A stretch of DNA of 64,000 bases from Ciborinia camelliae (lineage: Eukaryota > Ascomycota > Leotiomycetes > Helotiales > Sclerotiniaceae). The stretch's first letter is position 1. Every line of letters starts with the position of its first letter. The stretch is from the NCBI GenBank assembly GCA_025890175.1, contig JANPYM010000021.1, positions 8,274-72,273 on the forward strand, given 5' to 3'. The notes below the pieces were generated by a model. That model was not told the origin of the DNA and did no database searches. It saw nothing but the letters and a program-made list of their open reading frames with translations. Below, one piece after another: positions 1-10,183 of the stretch. Position numbers and translations under genes: made by a program.

Positions 1-437
1 GGTCATCTAACATACCAAATTAAATCGTAGCGATTTCTCATCGTAGTAGGAATTCAGAGAGGATAGTATAGAGAATTATATATATGCCACAAGACTGGAA
101 TTTCGTTGTCATCATCATATCCACGTCGGGTCACGAGTGACACTCGTACCATATTTTGTATGCCCTTTTTTTGGCTCTACCTATCTATCTATGGAGCCCA
201 ATCAATTAATCAATAAATAGATAAATAAATAAATAAATAGGTACCTAGATACCTAGATACCTACCTAGGTACCTAGAGATTCCATCCCCATCCCCATCCC
301 CATTCCCGTTCTTCAAGATATGGGATACAGGATATGGGATATATATATAAAACACGATTTAAATGAGAAATCAAACTTGAGAAATGTGAATTAGGGAGAG
401 TATATAGAGTATGTATAACTTTGTACTTTATACTTCC

Positions 438-525
438 TACTTCCAGCTACCTATATCTCCAGCTACCTGTATTTCTAGCTATACTTCCAGCTACCTGTAT
501 TTCTAGCTATACTTCCAGCTACCTA
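438..525. repeat. Minisatellite, 28-bp unit
   Basis: A unit containing ACTTCCAGCTACCTGTATTT followed by CTAGCTAT is repeated in tandem, with one diverged copy at the left and a truncated copy at the right. Seen directly in the sequence; no function is suggested. Confidence 0.75.
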
Positions 526-538
526 ATTTTGAACCGGG

Positions 539-576
539 TACCTACCTACCTACCCACCTACCTACCTACCTACCTA
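539..576. repeat. (ACCT)n microsatellite
   Basis: A tetranucleotide run of ACCT/CTAC, one of many copies of the same motif scattered through the spacers of this window. Confidence 0.85.
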
Positions 577-996
577 TAAACATACACTGCAATGCAATAC
601 AGGTCAAGGAAAAGTATCTAGGTATATATATGTATATACAAATATATATATACAAATAAATTGCATTGCATGTCTTCCTGTTATCGTATTGTATTGTATG
701 TATTGTATGTATTGCTTTTATGTTCACATTGCCTTTTGCCTAGCCTAGCCTTGCCTTGCCTCTCTGGTATGAAACCCGCCAGACGCATATTCTATATTAT
801 ATGTTTGTGTTGATTTCTCTGAGGAACCATGTCTCCATCTCTTCCTCCCTCCCTCCCTCCCTCCCTCCACCCCCCCAACCATCCCCCATAAAAAATCGCA
901 AGAAAATATCTCTCCTCTACTCTACAACACGATCTATTACTCTTCCGCATCACCACACACATCATCGCCCACAAGATCAGGGGTAGGATCGCGCAA

Positions 997-1759
997 TCAG
1001 CTATAGAACCAATATTGAGCCGCATATTGCACACTCTCGACACCCGCGGTCGAGCACGGGTTAATAGAATTACCACCCGCAGTCTCGACACGGTAAACCT
1101 GCGTGAGGCCAACCGATGTATACGAGACCTTAGCAACCAACGACAACCAATCCACGGCACCCGTATCGGCGGGTCCACGGTTAGCCGTGACGGGCGCGGC
1201 GACATCGCCCGTCTTGGCGGCGTATAAGATCTTGGAGACCGATGCGAGGTCAAAGTGGGCGTGCCGCTGGCGTCGAAAAAGTGCTTGCCGAGAGTTTTGA
1301 GTCCCATGAAGCTATCGCTGGCGGTCGAGGGAAGACTGGCGTAGACGGCGACATTGGGGAGATTGTTGAATTCGGTGCCGGCGCAGGTGGCGAGTTCGGT
1401 GGCATCGTAGAGGCTTGCCACTGCTCCGAGGGCTACGGGGGTAGCACCCACGGCGGAGCATGTGTAATTTTGGATGCCGCGACCGAGCGCAACATAGGCG
1501 AGAGTTCCAGTTGGTGCTGGGAGCGCAGAAGCAGCTGAAAATGAAAATTGTTAGCTTGGGACTTTTGACACGAGAGTGAGGGGGGGACTTGGAGTAGTAA
1601 ACGCGCACCTCCATTAACTGGTAGTGATGGTGTTGCACAACTATTATTACCTAGAGGGAGGTTTGGTACACGACCTTGAGGGGGGGGTGGTATATTGTTG
1701 ACTGGAACAGCTGCAACGGCCGAAGCCAAGAGGACAAAAAGATTGCCTATGGAATGCAT
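997..1759 (-). CDS. Secreted DUF3455 protein, frameshifted
   Basis: Two exons, 1759-1609 and 1534-997, with a 74-bp intron (GTGCGC...TTTCAG). The start gives a clear signal peptide (MHSIGNLFVLLASAVAAVPV), so the product is probably exported. The body shows a DUF3455-like arrangement: a GTLAYVALGRGIQNYTC strand near the start, LYDATELA, and an ending of ..AAQYWFYS. The family occurs widely in fungi and bacteria and has no firmly established activity. Exon 2 does not stay in one frame: it reads correctly to GLKTLGKHFFDASGTPT, then the conserved continuation (FDLASVSKILYAAKTGD...) is in the neighbouring frame. The break lies at about 1251-1260 and looks like one lost base in a T run. It may be a consensus error or a young pseudogene. 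Family call is fairly secure; intactness is not. Confidence 0.72.
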
Positions 1760-2245
1760 GATGTTTTTGGTGTCGACGTCTGGATATTGGTCTGTCTTGT
1801 AAGATCTAGTGATCTAAAAAGATTTGAAGAGGTGGGCGGATAGGAATTGGAGTTGTCAAGAGGATGGAGAACTAAAAAGTTCGAGGACGTAAAGATTCGA
1901 TATGAGAGCTATTATAAGAATCCCTCAAGGATTGTACGGTGAATTGTTGCACGTTTATCGATATTGAATACAAGTGATTCTCTTGAAGATTCAGATGAGA
2001 TTGAAGCTGTTGATCAATTGCAGAAGTGAGGTGAGGTGAGATGAGGTGAGGTGAGGTGGGAGGATAAACTCATCTTATAGAAATCGAGGTGGACTGACTT
2101 TTATCAGAGATCAGATAAATAAAAATGAGAAGCATACCACCTGCAGGAGGACCAGACCAGGTCAATTAACCCGGACCCTGAACAAAACTGCCTACCTAGT
2201 TCAATTGAATGCATGCGGAGGAAAGAGAGGAAAGAGAGGAAGAAA

Positions 2246-2301
2246 GATTGATTGATTGATTGATTGATTAGGTATGAATGAATGAATGAATGAATGAATG
2301 A
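2246..2301. repeat. (GATT)n / (GAAT)n microsatellite
   Basis: Two adjacent tetranucleotide runs, first GATT repeats and then GAAT repeats, separated by TAGGTAT. Confidence 0.85.
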
Positions 2302-5300
2302 ACCTTGTCAAGTGTGTAAAGTGTATAAAAATGATAGTGATACAGATAGAATACGGTATTGATACTATACTACCTACCGGTACACATACTCCATGCTGTA
2401 CCTTTTTCTGAACTTCTTCTTGGGATACCTAGTATGTGCATGCATGTATTCATACCTACTACCTATGCATCCATTGGTATGCATCCATTCATGTGCATGT
2501 AAATATATGGGCCAAGTGTTATATTGAACCCTCGATCTTACATCTTACATATCCATATCTTTCTTACCTGCCTCCTGCATGCAATGTAATGCAGTTCATT
2601 GGCGAGGAGGGGTCACACAGATATTCGGAGGATTGTTGTTGGTGTATGAAGTGAAGGTTGAAGAAAAAAGAAGAGTCGAGAATAGAAGTGCGCTAAGATG
2701 AATTAAGACGAAAGCGACCTGATCCCTAGCTGATTAAGCCAATTGGGATCTAGCTTACAAGTACAATAGCGTTGCCGAATGGTGTGTGTAGGTACGTGCA
2801 CTCGAACCACCTTGCAAAAAATACCGATGATGCTTGCCAACACAAACCCTTGATAGCTTCATAGCTTCATAGCTTCCCGAGATCATCTAAAAAGCTTGGA
2901 TTCTTTATTTTCTAACCACACAAAATTTATCATCCCTGGTCGAAATCTAGGTTGAGTTGTACAAGTTCGTTGTTCCTGCCGCATGCCTTTTTTTAGCTGT
3001 GAATGGGAATCGATTGGAATGGAATCAATAATTATCATCTCAATTCTTCGTTGGTCTCCCTAGTATCTTCACCATCCACATGCTCATGCTCATGCTCGTG
3101 CTCACCATGTTCACCCCATGGTGGTGTTGTACCTTTCTGCTTGTACCACGATAAGAATAATAAGATCCATATTGTACAGAAGGAAATAACCCTCATTTAT
3201 TAAATTGCTACAGTGCGACCTGGGTACTCTCCCTAATACCTAAATAGGCAGGTATCATATCGACCATACATACCGTATCTATACTATACTCATCTCACGA
3301 AACATCTTCTCGAAACAAGCTTCAATATAACATTGGGATTCATCAATTGCGGTTTTGGTCGTACCTAAGCATGGATAGATAGATTTACGCCTCACTTCAA
3401 CGTGTTTACTTACCTACTACTAGGTACCTAACTAGAGTAAAGTTCGTAACCTTACCCGTCGACCTTACCGTTCCTTAACAAAATATTCGAGCGGGTAATT
3501 TATTTAAACCTAAATGAGCTATTATTATACATTATACCTATGGATGATGATCATTATCATTATTATTATTATACACAATACCCGTGGAGATAATCGCTTA
3601 ATTTCCGTATTCAGCGTTCCAAGGTTCGCTTCGCTGCTGACAATCTTGATTTGGCTTGCAAAGTTATAACAAGCATCTAGATATCGTCTTACTGGGTAGC
3701 CCTGCGAACATGAAAATTTTGCTGGCATGGCATTGATCACGATTCACTACGGAGGTACAGTACCGACCGGTCTGAGAGGAACTATGCTCCCTATGACTTC
3801 TACCTCGTGGCAGAATTGCTATGGATAATGGATCAAGGATTTTCTCATCAATGCCTGGAAATCTGGGGGGCGAATGCCTCAGTGAGTGCTAATCAATTTA
3901 TCTGCCACAATGAGTTATCGCGAACAGACTTCAAAATGTTGGCCTCATGTTTGATCGCTAAAGGATGAGACGAACGGGTGGAACTTTGAGGAGAAAGGTT
4001 AAAGGTTGGAGTCCTGATGCCTTAAGGAACATCAAACTGAGGATGTCGTAGGATTTAGACGAAACAATCATCACAATCAGCCAGCCAGGCCAGAGAAACA
4101 AGAAACGAGAAAGACAAACTCCTTTTTGCTCCTCAAATTTAATTATCTCGTCATCTCTTTGTTGTGATTCCTGAGCATTGACAATTCGCCATGTGTTGGA
4201 AACGTGGAGGTGGATTTGCACTGTTTCGAGGGGTCATTTGGATGCTTCAGATTTTGCGGCGCACTTCGGAATTCCATCGGGTTTGCTGACTGCAGTTTAA
4301 CTGAAGTCATTTCTTCTTCGGAAAATTCCACTTCAGACAGTCAGACTCCACCATTTCGCCATTTCTTACATTCAACTAAGTAGAAGGAGAAGGAGACAGG
4401 ACTAAGAGACAATGATCTTCTGAATATGGGGAACTCTTCCTCTTGAGTCTTGAGTCTCGCTACCACAATTGGGTCCATAATAACATGGAGTAGGTAAGTT
4501 GCTTTCAGAGAAATATTCACAACCTTGGAAAGTCACGATACCTCTATCTAATATAAAATATACTCATAGGTTCAAGGAACCTTTAAATTTTACCTTCCGG
4601 TATGTAACCTTACAATATTGAATTCCCTTGTTTACACTTTACAGGTTCTTTCTCTCATATGCAGCGACGCCACCTTCAACCATCCCGCATCCAGCTCTAA
4701 CCTAACTCCCGTAACAATTACCAGCAATTGTTCAATATTCGAAAGTTTTCCTGTCATTTTCCCGATGAGTGGAGTAGATTTTCGACATCGATTGACGAAC
4801 AAGCAAGCTGAGGATTGATATCTGATTCGGGTCTCTGACCAGCCCACTTCTTGTATCCCTACCTTTTCTATACCTTGCAGAATCTTGCTCTCGTCTCAAT
4901 GGCAACTAATGATCATTAACTCATGCACTTCTATCCACTCAAATTGGGCAGTCGCCGTGATGCATCCGAAAAGGCAGCTAATTGTTCTCGAAATAGAAAT
5001 TAGGTGCATTTTCGCAGAATAATTTGCTATTTTCGGTACAATTTGCTCAAATGGCGACGTTACATCTCAATCTTCTGCATGTGACGCCTAGCATTTGAAG
5101 CGGAAGTCTCTCCGTAGATCGTTCAACGACATCGTAGACTTTGGATCTGATGTTCATGTGGTCTTCCTATCCATCCATGCAATGTCTTCCACCGTTCAAT
5201 TCTCCCCTCTCAATCCGATATTTTCTTGCCGAATTCCGGTTTGGCGATCAACGAGTCAAGAATCCAATTCGTCCAAGTGGTCGCGATCTATGGCTGCTCA

Positions 5301-6574
5301 GATACGACGATATCAAATTCAATAATTCGACATCGTGGCAACCGCGTATGATGGGACTTATACGCGATTTGCCCACCTTCGCACGATACCCTCGATCAGA
5401 CTTTTACACAACCATTTGACTGGAATGCAACTTCCGAATGGGCCGGGCCGCCATCAAAATGTATGAGCACACGTCCTTTCCAGCAAGTGTCCGCCGCCTA
5501 TCAGAAGAGCGTGTTCAATAAATTCCCGTCGCTTAATCGAACCAACTCACAAACAACAGCAAAAATCCCCCGCGGGCTCTGAGACGCATTTCCTCTCCCA
5601 CCACGCGGGACTTTTTTTTGTCACACCCCGGTATCTAGTGACTGGCCCGTCCTTCCTTCCATTCTTCAATGCCAAACCGTTCCCCGGGCGCTTCTTCATA
5701 ATAATCTTAAGTTATCACCCGCAAAGCGAGCATGCACCAATGCATGCTCCATACATGAACTTGGGCTATTGATCGGACCCGCCATCGGACTATTAATAGG
5801 TAACCTTCTCCCCAGAGACCCACCGGGCTCGTCCAATGTTTCCTGTCATATTGGATTGATTCGATTGGATTGGATTCGATTTGATTCATGGTTTTAAACA
5901 AGACAAGCTTCTCACGTCACTTGGAAATCAATCGTTACTACATCACTACATCGAACACATTTTGGAAGAAGGAATCAACCATCATGAAATTAATAATAAA
6001 GATGGTGGAGGATGAGGCTGATCTTGCAGATTGCAGCTGTTATTTATTACATCATCCATCATACCTCATACATTGCTACCTACCGATACATGTGTGCACA
6101 CGTTAAATAGGCCAAATAACGTAAACCAAGTCCATTATCCTGAGAAACTACCTAGGTAGTGTATTCATTTCATTTCTTTTCTTTTCATTTCATTGCTCTG
6201 CATGGAGGGATGGACGAATGGATGGATGGATGAATTTGAAAGCTCGAGTGTGTATTCACAATCGCATCAATAGCAATAGCAAGCATCACTCTATCATCCA
6301 TCCCCTCTATTTCCAACCCATCCATGCATACATTTAAGTTACTCTCGTCAATCTCTACCTATCTACATATCTAGACTATCTGATCATCTCACATCACATC
6401 TCACATCTTTTAATACTTACTTTATACTTAATACCTTATTAGGTACCTACCTAGTAGGTAATTGAGCTTGTCTATCCATTTTGCTCCAGGACCTTAGGTG
6501 ATTACTTACCTACTTACCTACCTACAACACTTCTCAACACTTCTTTCTCAATACGCTCAATACACTAGAATCAT

Positions 6575-6632
6575 CAAAATCCAAAATGAAAATCCAAAAT
6601 CCAAAAATGAAAATCCAAAAATGAAAATCCAG
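6575..6632. repeat. AAAATCCAAAAATG tandem repeat
   Basis: A 14-bp A-rich unit repeated about four times with small length changes, inside the long gene-free stretch. Confidence 0.7.
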
Positions 6633-6709
6633 ATATAATTAATTAATTAATGATTCTCTTCTCTCCTATTAATTTCAATTTCAATATTATTTATATTATT
6701 TACATAATT

Positions 6710-6758
6710 TATATTATTCACATCATTCATATTATTCACATCATTTATATTATTCACA
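6710..6758. repeat. 18-bp minisatellite
   Basis: Unit TATATTATTCACATCATT, about 2.7 copies, the second starting with C instead of T. Confidence 0.7.
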
Positions 6759-6855
6759 GGTACCTATGGACTATTTTCATTTATCTATCCATCAAAATGA
6801 TCCATCCATCCATCCCATACATAACATGAATTTTATTTATCTAGGGGGCAGAAAG

Positions 6856-7068
6856 TACCTACCTACCTACCTACCTACCAACCTTCACTCTTTCACAATA
6901 TTCATTCCATAGTACCTTATACCTATACATATATATATACATACTATTCGGCTCCACGCTCCCTCCTTTTTAGATAGATAGCTTAGCTTCACTTCGCTTA
7001 GTTTCATTTCGGTGATGGATAGGTAGGTATGTTGGTAGGTAGGTAGGTAGGTAGGTATGTTGGTAGGG
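6856..7068. repeat. (ACCT)n and (AGGT)n runs facing each other
   Basis: A (ACCT)n run at about 6856-6879 is followed at about 7019-7068 by an (AGGT)n run interrupted by TATGTTGGT. The two are complementary, so the region could fold as a loose inverted repeat. Confidence 0.6.
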
Positions 7069-7247
7069 ATATAGAGACATAGGAATATACAATACAGACA
7101 TACATATAGCAAAAGTTTGATAACGTTAACGATTGACTGACTGACTGTCTATTCTCTCACTCTCTTTCTTTCTTACACACTCTCACACACTCTCACTCTC
7201 TCACTCTCTATCTCTTCCAATCCAATCTATACTATCAATCCATACCA

Positions 7248-9098
7248 TCAATCACACATGATACCAACCGGCATCCTCCGTTTAACTTTCCTCCGTCCCT
7301 TATTCAAACCATCCTCCTTATGTCCACTCGCCGTGCGTTTCTTGCCTCGGGTGTGACGTCCCCCACTCACCATGCGTTTTCCCCTCCAGCCACGAGAATC
7401 TCGACTACCCAAGCGATCCCTCCTCCCTCTCTCCGCAGAATAACCACGAGAACCAGACGGACGAGCCCGCAGCAATCCCGCGCCAATTCTCCTCTCGAAA
7501 TAATCTTGGCGGATCGAACTGTTTGGGTTAAACCAATGAGAGCAAAGATTGTGCATCGGGCGAACTTTTGCACACTCGAAATACTTCGGGTCCCGAACCA
7601 CCCAATCCCAGAACTCCAGAAATGTATACGCATTCTGGAGAGCGGTGTGGCCATGGATATCGTCGGCAGCCAATCCATCGGGATTCTTCGGCTTGATGCT
7701 GATCTCGTTGTGGATTCCCGTTTCAAATCTCCATCCCAATCGGACATGGAGAAACTTTTCCGTTTCTCCAACGATATTATATCCAAACAGGCCTGAGCCA
7801 AAATAGGAGTCTCTATGATGTCGAGTCGATGATAATACGCGATAGGTGTAGGGTGGGTTTTCAGGTATGAAGGATGACAGTCGGTGCTTTAGTTCGATGA
7901 GACGAAAAACTTCTTTCCTTGCATTTTCATCCTCTGCTGTCCTATTTTTCTGTGACCACTCATGATATCGCTTGCAACCCCATCGTCTTAGCAATAAAAT
8001 CTTAGGGTTTTTCATACTTTCCTCGTAGAAAGTCCCTAAAGGTTTATCTTCATCTGAGTTGATGGATACAACGGTGGAAGGGCCTCCAATTATAGCTTCA
8101 GTAGTAGCCTCAGATATTATTGCTGCATCAGGAATGCTCGGTATTTGCGTCACTTGCGTAACTTGAAGGTTAGAGAATATCTGGCCGATACCACCAATGG
8201 TGTTGGCCAAATGACCTGAGGCAATCGAAGTATCTTCATCCAAAATTGTACCTGAAGTATTTCCTACCAGCGATGTATCAGTCCCGCCGGGTAATTCAAC
8301 CATTTCTGTAACTATAGGGATCATCTCATCGTTCATGTTCATGATATTGATGCCAGGTCCTGCCATACTAAGAGGCTCCTCCACAATCCCACTTGTAGCA
8401 TTTCCCACCATCAATGCACCAGTGTCGCCCACCACTTCCGACACATTTGTGACCGTTGAAGCTATTTCATCCTTCTTGCCAGTAATATCGACGGCTGACG
8501 CTGCAGTTATATGAAGACCTTCATAGGCCTCATCCACAATTGCACTTATAGCATTCATCTCCGAACTAGTAACTCTCTGGGCCCGCGAAGAATTCGCACC
8601 AGTCGTCACAGGACGATCCACGACCTGCACTAATGGCAAACTTGCACTTCCCGATTTTTCCGCATAATCCCCATCGTTCCCTATCAAGACCATCAAATTA
8701 GCCTCCGTATTTTCGTACCCTCCGTTCTGGGGAAATTCTATCCCGACACTACACCTACAAAATAACCTATAAACAATCCTCCCCACGACCTCCAATTTAT
8801 CCCTCTCTCTTTCCACATCACCCGTTCCATCCACCCCAAATATCGCCAACACACTCTCATACGCCTGCAGAAATCTAACTAGATGGATTTTATCATCGAT
8901 AGCTCGATACACCATTTCCTGTTTACTGTATTTGCTTTTGGTGACATGGGGTTCTGTATTTAGTTCTGGGGTTGGATTGGGGTTTGGGTGGAGAGTTGGG
9001 AGATGGGAAATAGGAGACATTGATCTGGAAATCGATCCAGAAACGGAGTTTGGGACTGCATCATTGGAGGTACTGGCATCTTCAAAGTCGAAAGACAT
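7248..9098 (-). CDS. Unrecognised protein with basic RG/K tail
   Basis: Single open frame of 616 aa. I start it at the ATG at 9098 (MSFDFEDASTSNDAV); the frame is open further upstream, but that part reads like translated AT-rich spacer. I do not recognise the family. Visible parts: an acidic/serine-rich N-terminus; a helical stretch near residues 60-110 (DDKIHLVRFLQAYESVLAIF); a low-complexity Val/Thr/Gly-rich middle with an imperfect internal duplication; a probable folded block in the last third (YRVLSSTRHHRDSYFGSGLF ... ALQNAYTFLEFWDWVVRDP); and a strongly basic Arg/Gly/Lys tail with several possible nuclear-localisation runs. That suggests a nuclear or RNA-associated role, but this is inference only. 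No intron is needed. Confidence 0.6.
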   Translation of the reverse strand: MSFDFEDASTSNDAVPNSVSGSISRSMSPISHLPTLHPNPNPTPELNTEPHVTKSKYSKQEMVYRAIDDKIHLVRFLQAYESVLAIFGVDGTGDVERERDKLEVVGRIVYRLFCRCSVGIEFPQNGGYENTEANLMVLIGNDGDYAEKSGSASLPLVQVVDRPVTTGANSSRAQRVTSSEMNAISAIVDEAYEGLHITAASAVDITGKKDEIASTVTNVSEVVGDTGALMVGNATSGIVEEPLSMAGPGINIMNMNDEMIPIVTEMVELPGGTDTSLVGNTSGTILDEDTSIASGHLANTIGGIGQIFSNLQVTQVTQIPSIPDAAIISEATTEAIIGGPSTVVSINSDEDKPLGTFYEESMKNPKILLLRRWGCKRYHEWSQKNRTAEDENARKEVFRLIELKHRLSSFIPENPPYTYRVLSSTRHHRDSYFGSGLFGYNIVGETEKFLHVRLGWRFETGIHNEISIKPKNPDGLAADDIHGHTALQNAYTFLEFWDWVVRDPKYFECAKVRPMHNLCSHWFNPNSSIRQDYFERRIGAGLLRARPSGSRGYSAERGRRDRLGSRDSRGWRGKRMVSGGRHTRGKKRTASGHKEDGLNKGRRKVKRRMPVGIMCD

Positions 9099-10183
9099 TC
9101 TTATGCAATGTTGGAGGGTAGAAGGTGTATGGGGACTGGATAATGGATGGATAGATGTAGATGCAAAAATGGGTAAAGAAATGAAAAGAATGTTGTTATA
9201 AGCAATGCAATGGAAATGAATTGATGTATGTATGTATGTGTTATTGAATGATGTGAAGGGATTGGAATTGAATGATAGGATGTGTATTAATAATGATGCT
9301 TCTTCCCGATATCCTTTTAAGTTCACTCCGATGGGGGAAGTTGCTACTATAACTCCATTGAATTCATGACACATAAATGCGAAGGTAGATAGATGTGGCA
9401 AGCACGACCCACGAGAGTTTTCTCACAGTATTGATAAATTTCAGGAAATAGACAGGGCATGCACGACTCAGTTGCATATGGAAGGGAAATGATGAGGGTG
9501 TAGAAAAGGCAACACCAGTGTAGATTAGAAAAATTGTATTCACAATCAAGACAAGATAGGCAAGAGTGACGAGGACTTCCGCGTACCAGCTGTACTTAGG
9601 CAAGTAGATATTTTGAAAAGAGAATCTCAGACTTTGTGGAAAAGGAGGACTGGAATATGAAAATACTTGGGTGAGCTGAACGAGTCTTTGAGTAGCGGAT
9701 ATTGGGATATTGTATATGATTGAGACGGATTGTGATTAAGCCAGAAAAGACATTGATCATATGAAATAACGATAAACCAGAGATTGGGAGGTATGACTAA
9801 AGTCCACGATGGATAGATAATAATACAGTCTTAATTTAACAAAGAAAATTGATCAAAATCAATAATAGCAAAGGACATTCTTCATTCCAATCGACTATTT
9901 AGATTTCTATCTAACCCAACCTAGTGCCGACCCTAACGTACACAAGCACACAAAACATCATTCCTTTAAACTTCCGCCCACAATTAAAATAACATACAGT
10001 GAAAAAGAAGGAAAAGGAAAAGCAAAAGAAAAAAGACAAGAACATCGGAAAGAGCAAAAGATGCGAGATCGATTTAAAAGAAAGAAATGACGGTAAAAAC
10101 AACTGGCTCCCAAATCTCTTTTGATGAATTAATTTCAATATGTATAAATCGCCCAAGCCCTGGGGTGCATTTAGCTTCACCCC
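9099..10183. other. Spacer between two minus-strand genes
   Basis: Holds the 5' flank of the 7248-9098 gene and the 3' flank of the HMG-box gene. No supportable gene; a 79-codon frame at 9364-9603 begins with TTG and is considered noise. Confidence 0.6.

Larger units (their letters stand above)
1..996. other. Gene-free AT-rich left edge
   Basis: No convincing coding sequence. It is made of simple repeats (TAAATA-type runs, (ACCT)n, ATATAT runs) and a short minisatellite at about 438-525. The last ~200 bases lie just downstream of the DUF3455 gene and probably include its 3' untranslated region. A CT-rich run lies near 840-890. Confidence 0.7.
1760..7247. other. Long gene-free stretch
   Basis: About 5.5 kb without a gene I can support. 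The outer parts (1.8-3.5 kb and 5.9-7.2 kb) are AT-rich simple repeats. The centre (about 3.7-5.7 kb) is more complex and has only short unmatched open frames; it could be a promoter, a non-coding RNA or a decayed element, but nothing identifies it. The left end is the promoter of the DUF3455 gene and the right end is the 3' flank of the next gene. Confidence 0.6.

Noticed and set aside
792..1250. C-terminal ~150 residues of the uninterrupted minus-strand frame
   Set aside because: The translation is Arg/Ser-rich nonsense ending in GGWREGGREGGR from a CT repeat, while the neighbouring frame carries the conserved DUF3455 end.
5095..5419. Two overlapping short plus-strand frames
   Set aside because: They overlap in different frames, neither looks like a known protein, and no splice structure connects them; kept only as an unexplained complex patch in the long gap.
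7019..7068. AGGT run as a possible telomere-like repeat
   Set aside because: Fungal telomere repeats are TTAGGG; these are plain AGGT tetramers in internal spacers.
9364..9603. 79-codon hydrophobic frame on the minus strand
   Set aside because: It starts with TTG, not ATG, has no splice signals that extend it, and hydrophobic translations are common for AT-rich spacers.
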